Assembly: GCA_023702235.1 (NCBI GenBank)
Contig: JAMQCR010000001.1
Span: 1,922,001-1,986,000 of the forward strand
Direction of reading: 5' to 3'
DNA length: 64,000 bases
Source: Neobacillus pocheonensis
Lineage (GTDB): Bacteria > Bacillota > Bacilli > Bacillales > Cytobacillaceae
Part shown: piece by piece, positions 19,043 through 30,658 of the stretch
Numbering within the stretch: position 1 is the stretch's first letter
How the letters are laid out: each line of letters opens with the position of its first letter
Made by a program: the position numbers and the translations under genes
The notes under the pieces: generated by a model
Databases searched by the model: none
Seen by the model: the letters and a program-made list of their open reading frames with translations, nothing else
Told to the model about the DNA's origin: nothing

Positions 19043-19133
19043 AAAACGAAAGCAAAAAAAGGCAAAAAAATGTCGAACCTTTTGTCACTAACGTTTCATC
19101 TTCTCAATCCCCGAAGAAATCGAAACATTATAA

Positions 19134-19312
19134 TTAAGACAGGTCTCCTGACTTGTGTATCCTTCTACTTTAGGCCCTTCCCGTATTTAGCACATTTTTA
19201 AAAAATATACTTATACAGTGGTTTGCCTATTTCGTCCACACATACAGTTGCGGGGGCAGTTCCGGTCTTTCACCAGATTCCCATTTAAGCCTTTTGGCAT
19301 CTTAACTATCTG
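19134..19312 (-). promoter_or_regulatory. Cobalamin riboswitch (promoter-proximal copy)
   Basis: On the minus strand the core reads GGGAATCTGGTGAAAGACC, CTGCCCCCGCAACTGT, GCAAACCACTG, GGGAAGG and the B12 box AAGTCAGGAGACCTGTC. It is diverged from the downstream copy outside the core, so it is not a recent duplication. Upstream (19320-19400) is very AT-rich and probably contains the operon promoter, though no clear consensus hexamers could be fixed. Confidence 0.93.
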
Positions 19313-19677
19313 TTACAAAATATATTAAATTTTCAATATCATATTTGAAGATACATTTTATATTAGCTTAACTTATATTATATATCAAGATTTTTTTGAG
19401 TAGCGTTATATTATTTCCCAATCCAATCCATTCCAGTTCAGTGTTTGTTCTGTAAGATGCAAAAGAGAGTGGTCTTACAGTCCATCTCAGTCACTAATTT
19501 TAAATATTCATCATTCAACCTAGATTACGACGATTCCAAACAGCCGTTTCATTTCGAAAAAAGCAGTCGTTTTAAAATATAACCAGTGAATTCCTTCCAA
19601 TTATCAACGGATAAGGGTAAGAAAGGATGGTTATAATAAAAAATAATAATTTGATCCTGATTGAAAGGAGAAAAAAT

Positions 19678-19818
19678 ATGAACGAAAAGGATTTAAGGTT
19701 TGAAGCAGCAGAACTTGAACCATCAATGGTAGAAAAAGTAAAAACTTTCGAGAATGAAATAAATAAGAACATTGCAGAAGATATAGTAGTCGTAGCATAC
19801 CAAAAAAAGAGAAATTAG
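19678..19818 (+). CDS. Small acidic protein of unknown function (46 aa)
   Basis: A 46-residue frame starting MNEKDLRFEAAELEPSM, placed after AAGGAG with 8 bases spacing; a slightly longer frame from an upstream ATG lacks a ribosome site. It is charged, with no membrane segment, Cys or recognisable domain. A TATAAT-like box at about 19631 lies just upstream and a hairpin terminator follows at 19864, so it looks like an independent one-gene unit transcribed away from the cob operon. Function unknown. Confidence 0.6.
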   Translation: MNEKDLRFEAAELEPSMVEKVKTFENEINKNIAEDIVVVAYQKKRN

Positions 19819-19863
19819 CTTTAGATTATTGTAATACTCAATAATAATTTTATAGAAAGAATT

Positions 19864-19898
19864 AGAGATCCTGCATAAAAAAGTAGGATCTCTTTGTT
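19864..19898 (+). terminator. Terminator after the 46-aa gene
   Basis: Nine-bp stem AGAGATCCT / AGGATCTCT with a 12-base loop, followed by a short T-rich tail. Confidence 0.6.
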
Positions 19899-20017
19899 AT
19901 GAAACTGTGTAAGTTGGTTAAGTCCCTTAGAACTGAATTCACTTTAAGGAAGGATTTGGTGTCAAAGAAAAATATCTTTGATTATATAGTGCTTGGCGGG
20001 CAGTGGATGGTTAAAAA

Positions 20018-20059
20018 AAATTTATAAAAAATAAAGGCTGCCGAGAGTTCTCGACAGCC
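20018..20059 (-). terminator. Terminator downstream of the beta-glucan synthase gene
   Basis: A strong hairpin (GGCTGTCGAGA / TCTCGGCAGCC, one mismatch) is followed on the minus strand by TTTATTTTTTATAAATTTTTTT, 50 bases after the stop of the giant gene. Confidence 0.8.
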
Positions 20060-20108
20060 AGGGAGCCAAACCAATTTCTTCTCCTTTTCCTTTTACACCT
20101 TCGTTAAA

Positions 20109-23100
20109 TTATCCGACGGTACTAGAACGTTGCAAACCAAGATGAACTTCCACTTGATGCACTTGACCGTCATCAACAAGTGTCAAGTACGGCTGATTCC
20201 CTGCATCCTTGCCGTCAACCGTCCATTTTAATGGGATTCCATACTCTTGTGTACAGTAGATCACAAGCGAATATCTTGTTTTTCCATATTTATAGTCAAT
20301 GTTGAATGATTTCCAATCGGATGGTAAACAAGGCTGAATATATAGTTGGTCTCCTTGAAGCTTCACCCCTAATATATATTCTAACCCTGCTTGATACATC
20401 CAGCCGGCAGCTCCAGTGTACCACGACCAGCCAGCTCGGCCTTGATGCGGATTTGCCGTGTACACATCAGCTGACATTACATACGGTTCATTTTCATAGG
20501 TCTGGACGTCACGGAAGGTTCGTGTATGATTGATTGGATTTAGCATTGAAAATAGCTCAAATGCTTTATCATGACGCTCTAACATTGCCCAGGCTACAAT
20601 TCCCCAAATAACACCGTGTGTATACTGTCCACCATTCTCACGAATTCCAGGAGGATAGCCCTGAATATAGCCTGGGCTAGGTTTCGTTTCATTAAATGGT
20701 TTTGTCAACAACCGTGCAAGGTTTAAATCACGATCGACAAGTTCACGGTCAAATGAGAACATTGCTCTCGATTGCCGGTCGATGGAGGTCCCTTGTGAGA
20801 TAATTGACCATGATTGTGCAATGGCGTCAATTTGACATTCCTTGCCCTTATTCGTCCCAATCCATGTCCCAGTATCTGTAAATGCACGCCGAAACCAAGA
20901 GCCGTCCCAAGCATGATGGTTGAGGTTCCTTTCCATTTCGCGGGCTACCTGTTCAAATTGTTCAATAGCATCAAAAGGTATGATCCCTTCCTTCAGTCTT
21001 GTAAACCGTTTGAGGATGTCTAACAGGAACCATCCAAGCCAGACACTTTCGCCATCCCCTTTTGCACCGATTCGACTCATTCCATCATTCCAGTCGCCAA
21101 TACCCATAAGTGGAATCCCATGCTCACCAAATTTTAAGGCATGGTGAATGGTCCGAAGGCAATGCTCTAATATCGATCCCGTCTTTTCAGAGACTACTGT
21201 ATCTTCATAACGCTCTAATTCCCCCTCTTTTAGAACATCACTATGCAAAAATGGGACCTTTTCTTTTAGAATATCATAGTCACCTGTCTGTTCTAAATAA
21301 CGAGATACAGTGTAAGGAAGCCACAGTAAATCATCTGAAAACTTGGTGCGTATTCCTTTATGCGTTTCTTCGTGCCACCAATGTTGAACATCTCCCTCTT
21401 GATATTGATGGGCAGCGTTAATGAGTATTTGCTTCCTAGTGATAGATGGGTCTGAGTGTAAGAAAGCAAGTGAGTCCTGAAGCTGGTCACGGAATCCAAA
21501 AGCGCCACCAGCTTGATAAAATGCGGTGCGGGCCATAAGCGACAAGCAAGTGTTTGATATAAGAGCCAACCATTCATCATGATATCCATCGCACGATCCG
21601 GTGTTTTAATCTGCACCTGACCAAGGACGCCTTGCCAATGTCTTTTTACACTTGCAAGTGTATCCTCAAAGGCAGAAGGTTGACCATACTGATTGATTAG
21701 CGAGAATGCATCAGCCTTAGATGAAGTACAACCAAGCAAAATAGTAACCGTTATTTCATCATTTGCAGGCAGTTCGACCAATGCCTGTAACGCACCACAT
21801 GTATTCGAAAATGTTCCTGTTTTCTTTGAAAGTTTTCCCCTAAAAGTGCTGCAGGGGACTCTAATGTACCACCATGGCCGATAAATTCAGCTCGATCGCC
21901 CGTCCAAGAATACGTATGTTCCCATTTCTTCGTTTTAGTGTCGGGAATAGCTATATGCATAAAGCTGACCGCATCACGAAATGTCTCTTGATACGCATTA
22001 CGAGCAAGCAAGGCTTTATGCTCCTGATTCCATTCGCTAACGATGTAAGGAGCTTGTTCTTCCCGAGTAACTCCAATAACCCATTCAGCGTAATAAGTAA
22101 TGGAAATTCGCTTAAGGGTATTACTTGTGTTGCGCAGGCGCAGTTGGACAAGTTTTAGAGAATCGTTAAGTGGAACTGTCATCTCCATCGTGTGCAAAAC
22201 ATCCCCATCTAGTTGTTCAAATCGGCTAAATCCCTTACCATGAGTAACTTGGTACGTTAATCCGTCACCTGCTGGTTTAGGGGTGGCTGACCAAACTTGA
22301 TTCGAATCGAGATCGCACAAATAAAGGCACTCCCCAGTTTGATCAAGGACAGGGTCATTCGTCCATGGCGTGAGTTTACACTCCCGTGAGTTATGCCACC
22401 AACTATATCCTGTACCGAAATCTGTAATTAAACAACCGAATCGTGAATTGGCAATAATATTACTCCATGGTCTTGGCAGATAAGAACCATTCTTTACATA
22501 AACTTGGTAAGCCTGGCCATCCTCTACGAAACCGCCCCAACCATTAAAAAATTCGCCTTCAGCAGAAATACTAGGTGGTTGCTGATTACAAAGCGTCATT
22601 CGGTTTACAACAGGTTGATGCTTTGAAGGGGGTAATGGAACCTCCTCGATGCGTAGTTGTGCACTTAGGCTTGGACCTCCCGCCCGTAACGAGACACGGG
22701 CAACTGCTTGGAGGAGTGTCTGTTCATCCTCTGACAGTTGAGATGCCTTCAATCCAACAATTCGTTTCATTTGTCCAATTCCACGGGCAGATAGATGGTC
22801 TCTTAAACGGTTCATTAGCTGATCCTGGTAGCCACCAATGCTTTCATCAAGCACCACTAGTTCTATTTCTAAACCGAGCATACACAAGTATTGGTGTTGT
22901 CGAGCTAATAAATTAACAAACGGTAAATCGGCAAATTGTTGACGGTTACCATTACTATTGGCACGTCACCGCTTATACCATGCGACCATAAGGCAGACTG
23001 GCTAAAGTATTATGTTCAATTGCATCCCGACGCACGCGTGAAAGCGGAGAAGTAAAAAGAAGTCGTCCTGCCAACAAACATGCTGCCGAAGCCTGATCCG

Positions 23101-26100
23101 GTGTTAGGTGCAGGTGCCTGAGATCAATTTGCGAACGTACCCAAGCTAAATGGAAGGAACGATCAACTTGCTTTGATTCACGTAACTGATGAACAATGTC
23201 AATTGCCTTCTCGCGGTTTTCTGCGACACCTGTAACAATATAGACAGTTGCTGATTCTCTAGGAGCCAATTGAAGGCGGCGCCTCATGACAAACGCTGGA
23301 TCTACCACAGAACCAACAAGTCCACGCAGGCGTGAGAACATGGCCCTTGGTTCCTTAAGTGAATTACCACGGCCAATAAATTTTGCCCGATCTGTCTCAA
23401 ACTCGTATTCACCAGCTTCGGAACCATCAACGTAGACAGTATGAACGGCCATGTCTCTTGCTCTTCATCCTCGCGTGTACGCCTTCTTGCTAATAAGCAT
23501 TGTGCCTGTGCATCGTGGCTTGTTTCTATGAATAACTTACTAAAAGCTGGATGTGCACGATCTGCTGATGGGCTAGCTAGTGCTAACTCAAGAAACGTGG
23601 TTACCTCTAGTATTCGTTCTTCATCACTATTATTCACTAATTGAAGACGTCGAACCTCTGCATCAATATCTGGAGAAATGGTTATTTCAAGTTTGGATGC
23701 AATGTCATGATAGGCTCCCTCATATGTTGTTTTATCAAGACGAAATATTGCTTTCGTATCTAGATTTGCATGACTTGGGTACCTAGTTGTGCTCCACGTC
23801 TCTTCCGAAGAGGCTTCGTGAATGTAAATAATTGTCCCGGATGAATCAACAACTGGATCTTCCCGCCACCTTGTGATGGCAAGTCCATTATAAGTTAGCA
23901 TCCCGCTGCCATTGTTCGTGTTCATACTGGTCATACGACTGTTTGATAAAACGTTTATTTCCGGTACGATTGTCGGTTCAGTAAACGTCCGTTCGGTATC
24001 GTCTCCATGTTCATCAAAAGCAGTATACTTTGTATAGAGGCCAATTGGATCTTCAATCATCGCTGATTTACGTGGTATCCGCTCTTGTAAAAGCAAATCA
24101 GCTGCACATACACGTGCATCGGAATGAAAGCGTCTTACCATAATTTCATCCAACAATAAATTGCTGAGGGTTAGCATGCTCATGCCTTGATGGTGGCCAT
24201 GTAGCTCTGCACAACCTGATACCGCTGACCCTTTAAAAGTCTTTGCGTGGTAAAATCAACCGCTTCATAATACCCGAACTCTCCTTTTGCATGATAATCC
24301 TCAAATTTATGTAACGCTGCGAGACCAGCCTCACCTGCAAAGGGAAGAGCCATAATTGTTGCATATGGTGCAATAACCAAGTTTTGTTCCAAACCTCGAT
24401 CAAGTCCAAGCCCGGGAACTCCGAAAGCACGGTACTGATAGTTCATTTGATAGTCGAACGCATAATACCCGCTTTCTGATATGCCAAATGGCAGTTGATA
24501 TTTGTCTGTGTACATTTGCTGTCGCAAGACGACTCCTCGATAAGTAGTGTCCCATATTGTGTTTTGGTATGTACGCATTATCAGACTTGGCATTAAATAC
24601 TCAAACATTGTGCCCGACCAGGATAACAATGTCTTGTATTTTCCGGAAATAGTCATTGTACGTCCTAATGAAAACCAATGTGAAACTGGAATTTGCCCCA
24701 AGGCAATAGCCACAAAGCTAGCTTGTCTGGCTTCTGAAGCCAATAAATCATATAGGGTCCTGTCTTTTTGGTTTGTATCAACATGATAGCCTAGAGAGAA
24801 CAATCGTTCATCCGCATTATATAGCGATTTGAAATCAGTCTCTTCAATAAGCTGGTCGATTTGTCTCGTGATATATTCAATCTGATGTTGGTAATCAACT
24901 TCCCGTTTACCCCATTCAAGCAAGCCTTGCTGTACAACCATTAAATACGCAACAAAATTACCAGAATCAACAGCAGATACGTATTTAGGTTGAAGAGGCT
25001 CAGCTGAACATGTATCATACCAGTTCAATAAATGCCCATTCCACTTTTCCATTTTTACAAGTGTTTTTAGCGATGATTCGATCCGGGTAACCATTGTAGG
25101 TGTGTCAATGAAATCCAGATCCCTAGCAGCAACCACACTTGCTAAATAAAGCCCAATATTGGTTGGTGATGTTCGATGTGCAATGATCTCCTTAGGATGG
25201 TACTGCACGTTATCAGGTGGTAACCAAGATTCTTTCTCCGTGACATATCGCTCATAAAAAGACCAAATTTGAAACGCCAATTCATTTAGTTCTGGACGTG
25301 CAATCTTCAGCCATGGGCGCTCATCCACTTTTTGTGGACGGTTCAATTGTTGCATTACAGGTCTAGCAAGAAGCCAAATGATAAGAGCAAAAGTACCTAA
25401 AATCCGATTAATTCCTGCACTAGAAAGCCAAGCAAGTATAGTAAATAAGAAAATGATCATATATCCTGATGGCTCAAACATAAAAACGCGTCCCTTAGCA
25501 GAATCACTATCCGTCTTTGCAGATGGGACCCACTCAAGTAAATTGCGGCGACTAACGATCATTCGGTAGAGCGTACGCAGTATGGCATCTAAACAAAGAA
25601 CTGCAGAAAACGGTAGAGTTATGAACTGTACAGCACTTTGCATGAAACTCACACCAAGGGTTTTATTAAAGTTTTGGCCTAGAACTGCTAGCACAATTGC
25701 ACGCAAAAATGGAAGGAAAATCGTTAACACCACAATTGTTTCCCATACCCAACTCCTGCCAGGTAACACAAAAAGTCCTAGTATGGCAACAAATAAGAAG
25801 ACTGGTGCCCGAAGGCTCCGTCGCAAATTATCAATGATTTGCCAACGGGTCAATCTACACAAAGCAACTTCCCTGCTCTCACCATAACGGTCTTTGCATT
25901 TCGTACCTAACCATTTTATGAGCTGCCAGTCTCCACGAATCCATCTGTGGGCACGTCGCTCGTAAGCGTAAAATGTGGCTGGGTGAGACTCGACCACTTC
26001 AATGTCGGAAGTTAACCCGGTACGGAGAAATCCTCCTTCAAGTAAATCGTGACTCAGTACACTTTGATCCGGGATTCGGCTTACGAGAGTTTTCCGAAAT

Positions 26101-28185
26101 GCCTCCACGTCAAAGATACCTTTACCCACAAAGATTGCATGACCAAACAAATCTTGATAGACATTCGAAAGCGCAAAAGAATAGGGATCAATCCCTGGCT
26201 CCCCAGCCCAAAGTGCAGCGAAACGAGATGTTTGGATTGATTCAAAACTTACAGCAATATGGGGCTGTAGTACACCAAACCCTTCTATCACACGTGTTTC
26301 ATCATGATTAAGCCGCGGTCGGTTGTAAGGGAAATGAATAGTACCCGCTAGGCGACTAACAACGCCAATTGGAAGTTGAGTATCGTGATCGGTTGTAAAT
26401 ACATAGCGAATATTTTGCAAAATATTGGTTTGTCCAATTATGGTTGTATAACTAGTATCGTTACTTCCTGATAGAAGTTCAACAAACTCAACAAGTTTAC
26501 CGCGTTTGCGCTCCCAGCCCATATAAATATGATCTACTGAATCGTATATTCGGGATCTGTGAAAGAGGAAAAACTTATCAGTCCCGTACTGTTTTCGCAA
26601 ATCATCTATTCTTTTTACAGCATGTGCAACAATTTCTCCATCGTTTGGCAGAGTCTCTGTAGAAGCATCACAGAAATCTGCCAATATACCGAAATGAATG
26701 TTTTTCTGCCGATTTGCTAGGTAGTGAACATTCAATCGATTCACAACGTCATCCACTTCATCTATGCTCGACCAAATAACCGGCATAACAACCATTGTGC
26801 GAGCATCGTCAGCCAGTTTTTCGGAAAAGTCATAACGCAGAAGAGGGGTAGGATGGCAACATTTACAGATGGCTTCGTGGAGAATGGTTATGACCCATTC
26901 ACTGACTGGTAAAATAAGGGCTACAAAAATTACAAGCCAAGATATAGGTCCAACCCCAATTCCGTAGCCTACCCACCTCCCGGTCAATAGCATCAATCCA
27001 ATAAATAGTAAGATGAAGCTTAGAAAATACACAAACGATGGTTGCTGCCGAATGGTAAGGTGTGGTATTGCTCGCGGACGAGCCACCTTGCTGAGTTCAG
27101 TTCGCATGGCCATCATTCCATGTGGGTCAAGCAAATAATAGGCAAGGCATGCATCTCGAGGAGGCACCTTTCCTTGATCAGAGTGTTCTTTTCGGGACTT
27201 CGCAAGTCGGACGGCGGTTTGGGCGACTAATGTTTCCGGAACCTTCAGTTGATGGGAAATATTCACAACACGGCCACGAAGTAAGTCACCGCTTGCCAAA
27301 TCGAGACATTTATAATCGCTATTTGGATCAGAAAGGAGAATTTGTTCAATATGGGAAATTCTCGTAAATGTCAGTCGCCATGGCAAGCGCTCTATGAAGT
27401 GCAAACTGTGAACTAAGTTTCCACAGGTAACTTGAAGTTCCGCTTGTAGTTGATGCTCAAACGAAACCATCTGCTCAAGACTCGATTCATTATTCTCCAC
27501 ATGGCCAGCAAGCCAGTCGTGGACCACACGAATATTTGGCTCCCATTCATTCAAATGTTGGACAAAATGGACGATCTCGATTGGATCCAATGGTTTTTTG
27601 CGTGTTTTTCGTTCCAATAAAACCCGTATCTTTTCATCGGACATAGTTCTTGGCCGATTTGCTCTAACAAGGACGTAATCGAGTGACAAACTTCGTGTCG
27701 CTTTCTAACCTCCCTCATCGCTTCTGCCAACCGACTAATAATAATGACCCGCATAGCACTAAGTAATGCCCAACATTCCGCATCTTTTAAGACAGTGACT
27801 TCCTGATAAGACATTAGGTAACTCTCAAAAGTGTGTACATCATAGCGCCCGTCTACATGCTCCAGATAATCGCTGCATAGGGCATAAATTCTCGGCATCC
27901 CTGTAGACCGCAATTTTGGCAACTGTATAAGTGTTGCTCTAGGAAGTTCGCGAATAACAACTTGTGCCTGTGTCTCTATGAAATTAATGTGATCGAGCAA
28001 CCAATCCTCCGCAGGCTGCTTACACCCTACTTTGCTGTTTAGTAAATGTTCAGCAAACTCGTGAAGACTGGCATATCTGATCGAAAGGCAGGCCAAAATC
28101 GTGTAGTAAGCTGATTGTATGAGCTTAATTCATGAGTTAAGGCGAACTCATGAGCTCTAGTTCTTAATTGTTCATTATTTAACAT
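20109..28185 (-). pseudogene. Cyclic beta-1,2-glucan synthase-like giant protein (GT84 + GH94), multiple frameshifts
   Basis: A single gene of about 2,694 residues broken into eight overlapping frames; adding about eight single bases restores one frame. ATG 28185 follows GAGGGGGAGCTT. The amino-terminal region has EDWLLDHINFIETQAQVV and RELPRATLIQLPKL, the usual NdvB/Cgs opening. A long membrane part carries the glycosyltransferase motifs TTDHDTQLPIG, DLLEGGFLRTGL and RWIRGDWQLIKWLG. A further domain has GYYEAVDFT. The carboxy-terminal third is GH94 phosphorylase-like, with PLMGIGDWNDGMSRIG, GDGESVWLGWF and GWSWYTGAAGWMYQ. Breaks fall near 28060, 27690, 24182, 23400, 22980, 22940, 21770 and 21550. 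Known homologues make periplasmic or secreted cyclic glucans (beta-1,2 in Brucella/Rhizobium); the linkage here is not proven. Confidence 0.82.
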
Positions 28186-28972
28186 AAGCTCCCCCTCTTT
28201 AGTATCCATAAAAGAATATGCCCAAGATGACCTCTTTTCATTCACAAAGTAACCTGCGCTTTCCATAAAATCATCAATCAAATTTACAGATTTAAAGCCG
28301 TGCATTCACCGCTCGAATTTTACAGCTTCTATCAAAGCGCCCTGTCGGGATAGGTGATTTTTAGGAGGAATAAAAATAACCCGATTAATTGTAGGGAGCA
28401 TCATCAATGAGGTTAAAAAGCACAGTATAGTAGTTTGAAAAATTTTTTGAATACAATAGAAGACGAAGAGCTTTGCGAATAGGAAAAAGTCTTTTGTAAA
28501 AAGATTAAGGGAGGATCTTCCTGTGAGGAAAAAGGAAAAAAGTAAAGCCACCGATTTGGCTGCTTTACTTGTTAGGTGCAAAACTGTAAATCGCTGAAGA
28601 AATCTTACCACTAATCATAAACAATTCACCAAAGAAACCGCAGTAAAATACAATTAAAGAATGGCTAAAAGTTTTCTCCAAGCCATTCTTTCTTGTAAAT
28701 GCTGTTTTTGGATTGACTGTTGTTTTAAGAAGTACCCTAATCTTCACCGTTTTACCTTTAAACGGTTATAAAATAAAACAAGTTATATGATGTGACTGGG
28801 AGCTTTTGTCCTGTTCGAATAAGCTTAAAATTCGCAATGAAACTATCTGCAAAATTTTTAAATACTGGGTGTGAATTGTTGTGCGTTTCTTTGAGTGATT
28901 TTTAATGTTTGCACCTCTAAAGTAAACCCGCTACCTACCAATTCGGCTGCTTTACTATTCATTAAAATATTG
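28186..28972. other. Long intergenic region with a diverged 25-bp repeat
   Basis: About 790 bases without a convincing gene. Two related segments occur at 28549-28572 and 28938-28960, both of the form ACC-ATT-GGCTGCTTTACT; the first is part of an inverted repeat AGTAAAGCC/GGCTGCTTTACT. Short frames here on both strands lack ribosome sites or recognisable similarity, except a 24-residue plus-strand frame from GTG 28521 preceded by GGGAGG, which overlaps the repeat and is not called. Confidence 0.4.
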
Positions 28973-29004
28973 AAAAGAGCTGTTATTCTGAATAACAGCT
29001 CTTT
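28973..29004 (-). terminator. Terminator of the CoA-transferase gene
   Basis: Perfect 13-bp inverted repeat AAGAGCTGTTATT / AATAACAGCTCTT with a 3-base loop, followed by T-rich sequence in both directions; lies 9 bases past the stop codon. Confidence 0.85.
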
Positions 29005-29012
29005 TTTTACGA

Positions 29013-30527
29013 TTAAACAAGTGTTGGAGTTTTAAGAAGCATCGTACCATTTTCCGCAAAATTTGTATGCCAAACAAACGCTTTTTCCAAAACATGAGGG
29101 GTTTGTCCGCCTCTTGTAAGAGCTTCCTGGTAATATTCACTAAGCTGCTCCCGGTACATAGGATGAGCACATCGTTCGATAATCCTCTCAACTCGCTGTC
29201 TTGGTGCTAACCCTCTTAAATCTGCATACCCTTGCTCTGTTACAATGACATCCACATCATGTTCTGTGTGGTCAACGTGAGAAACAAAAGGAACAATGCT
29301 AGATATATTACCCTTTTTAGCGATAGATTTCGTAACAAATATCGCAAGACGTGAATTTCTAGCAAAATCACCGGATCCGCCAATACCATTCATCATATTC
29401 GTTCCTAGCACATGGGTTGAATTTACATTCCCATAAATATCTAATTCCAACGCAGTATTAATGGAAATTAATCCGAGACGGCGGATGATTTCAGGATGAT
29501 TGGAAATTTCCTGTGGTCTCATGATTAAATGGTCACGATATTTCTCAAAATTGGAGAAAACTTCTTTCATCTTCGAATCTGAAAGAGTAATAGAACAACA
29601 GGATGCAAAACGAACCTTTCCTGCATCCATTAAATCAAATACTGCGTCCTGCAATACCTCCGAATATACCTCTAAATCCTCAAACTCAGAATCTAACATA
29701 CCATGTAAAACAGCATTGGCAACAGAACCGATTCCAGATTGAAGCGGGGCAAGTCGTTCAGTTAACCGGCCAGCTTCTATTTCTTTTCGCAAGAAATCAA
29801 TTAAATGCTGTGCCATAACGACTGTTTCCTCATCTGGGGCGACAATGGTTGAGGGTGAATCTGCCTGGTTGGTAAACACAATTCCTTTTACCTTCTCCAC
29901 ATCAATCGGTATTCCCATTGTTCCGATTCGATCATCTGTATTTCTAAGTGGAATAGGATCCCTTTCCCCTTGTTTCCCTGGTTCATATAAATCATGCAAT
30001 CCTTCTAATTCTATCGGTTGGGCCAAATTAATTTCAACAATAATCGACTTCGCGTTTTGGGCAAAGGTTAACGAATTTCCGATTGAAGTAGTAGGGATAA
30101 TCATTCCATCTTCTGAGATTGCAATCGCTTCCAAAATCGCGATATCGAGTGGATCCATCACATTTGCACGCACCAATTCCGCGGTATGGGACAAATGCTG
30201 ATCCACGAATAAAAATTCACCCTTATTAATTTTCTTCCGCATAGTAGGATCAGCTTGGAATGGCAGCCTCTTACCCAGGATACCAGCTTCCGCAAACATT
30301 TTATCGACATCCGAACCTAAAGATGCACCTGTAAATACATTCACTTTAAATGATTCATGCTCAGCGCGCTTGACCAACGCAAAAGGGACCGCTTTCACAT
30401 CACCTGCACGTGTAAATCCACTTAATCCTAGAGTCATGCCATCCTGAATCCAGGAAGCAGCCTCTTCGGCAGTTACGACACGATTTCTCAAGCGAGAATC
30501 TCTTACTCGTTCCATGTAGTTTTCCAT
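29013..30527 (-). CDS. Acetyl-CoA hydrolase/transferase family protein (succinate:acetate CoA-transferase type)
   Basis: Predicted 504-residue cytosolic class I CoA-transferase. The family landmarks SGFTRAGDVKAVPFAL, SIIVEINLAQP, QSGIGSVANAVLHGM and GIGGSGDFARNS are present. The probable catalytic Glu is Glu290 in YSEVLQD, matching the position of the active Glu in acetate CoA-transferase AarC. It should move CoA between acetate and succinate (or a similar acyl pair), linking acetate overflow to the TCA cycle. Start: ATG at 30527 after a GGGATGGGATAAT stretch with a weak ribosome site. A LytTR regulator gene sits 131 bases upstream in the same direction and may control it. Confidence 0.88.
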   Translation of the reverse strand: MENYMERVRDSRLRNRVVTAEEAASWIQDGMTLGLSGFTRAGDVKAVPFALVKRAEHESFKVNVFTGASLGSDVDKMFAEAGILGKRLPFQADPTMRKKINKGEFLFVDQHLSHTAELVRANVMDPLDIAILEAIAISEDGMIIPTTSIGNSLTFAQNAKSIIVEINLAQPIELEGLHDLYEPGKQGERDPIPLRNTDDRIGTMGIPIDVEKVKGIVFTNQADSPSTIVAPDEETVVMAQHLIDFLRKEIEAGRLTERLAPLQSGIGSVANAVLHGMLDSEFEDLEVYSEVLQDAVFDLMDAGKVRFASCCSITLSDSKMKEVFSNFEKYRDHLIMRPQEISNHPEIIRRLGLISINTALELDIYGNVNSTHVLGTNMMNGIGGSGDFARNSRLAIFVTKSIAKKGNISSIVPFVSHVDHTEHDVDVIVTEQGYADLRGLAPRQRVERIIERCAHPMYREQLSEYYQEALTRGGQTPHVLEKAFVWHTNFAENGTMLLKTPTLV

Positions 30528-30658
30528 TATCCCATCCCTCTCTCATTCACTATATAATAATTTTACACATTAATAATCATGAGAATGGGTTTTAGGAATA
30601 AGTAACGTAAAATTCAGACAAAATAGAAAATTAACATCCTTAAGCAGCATATTTTGAT

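Noticed and set aside
19445..19485. Hairpin CTGTAAGA...TCTTACAG as a regulatory RNA
   Set aside because: Only an 8-bp stem with a large loop, no T-run and no known motif; could be chance.
28306..28747. Minus-strand frames of 60-100 codons upstream of the giant gene
   Set aside because: Hydrophobic or Lys/Phe-rich low-complexity translations, no ribosome site, no recognisable family, and overlapping an inverted repeat.
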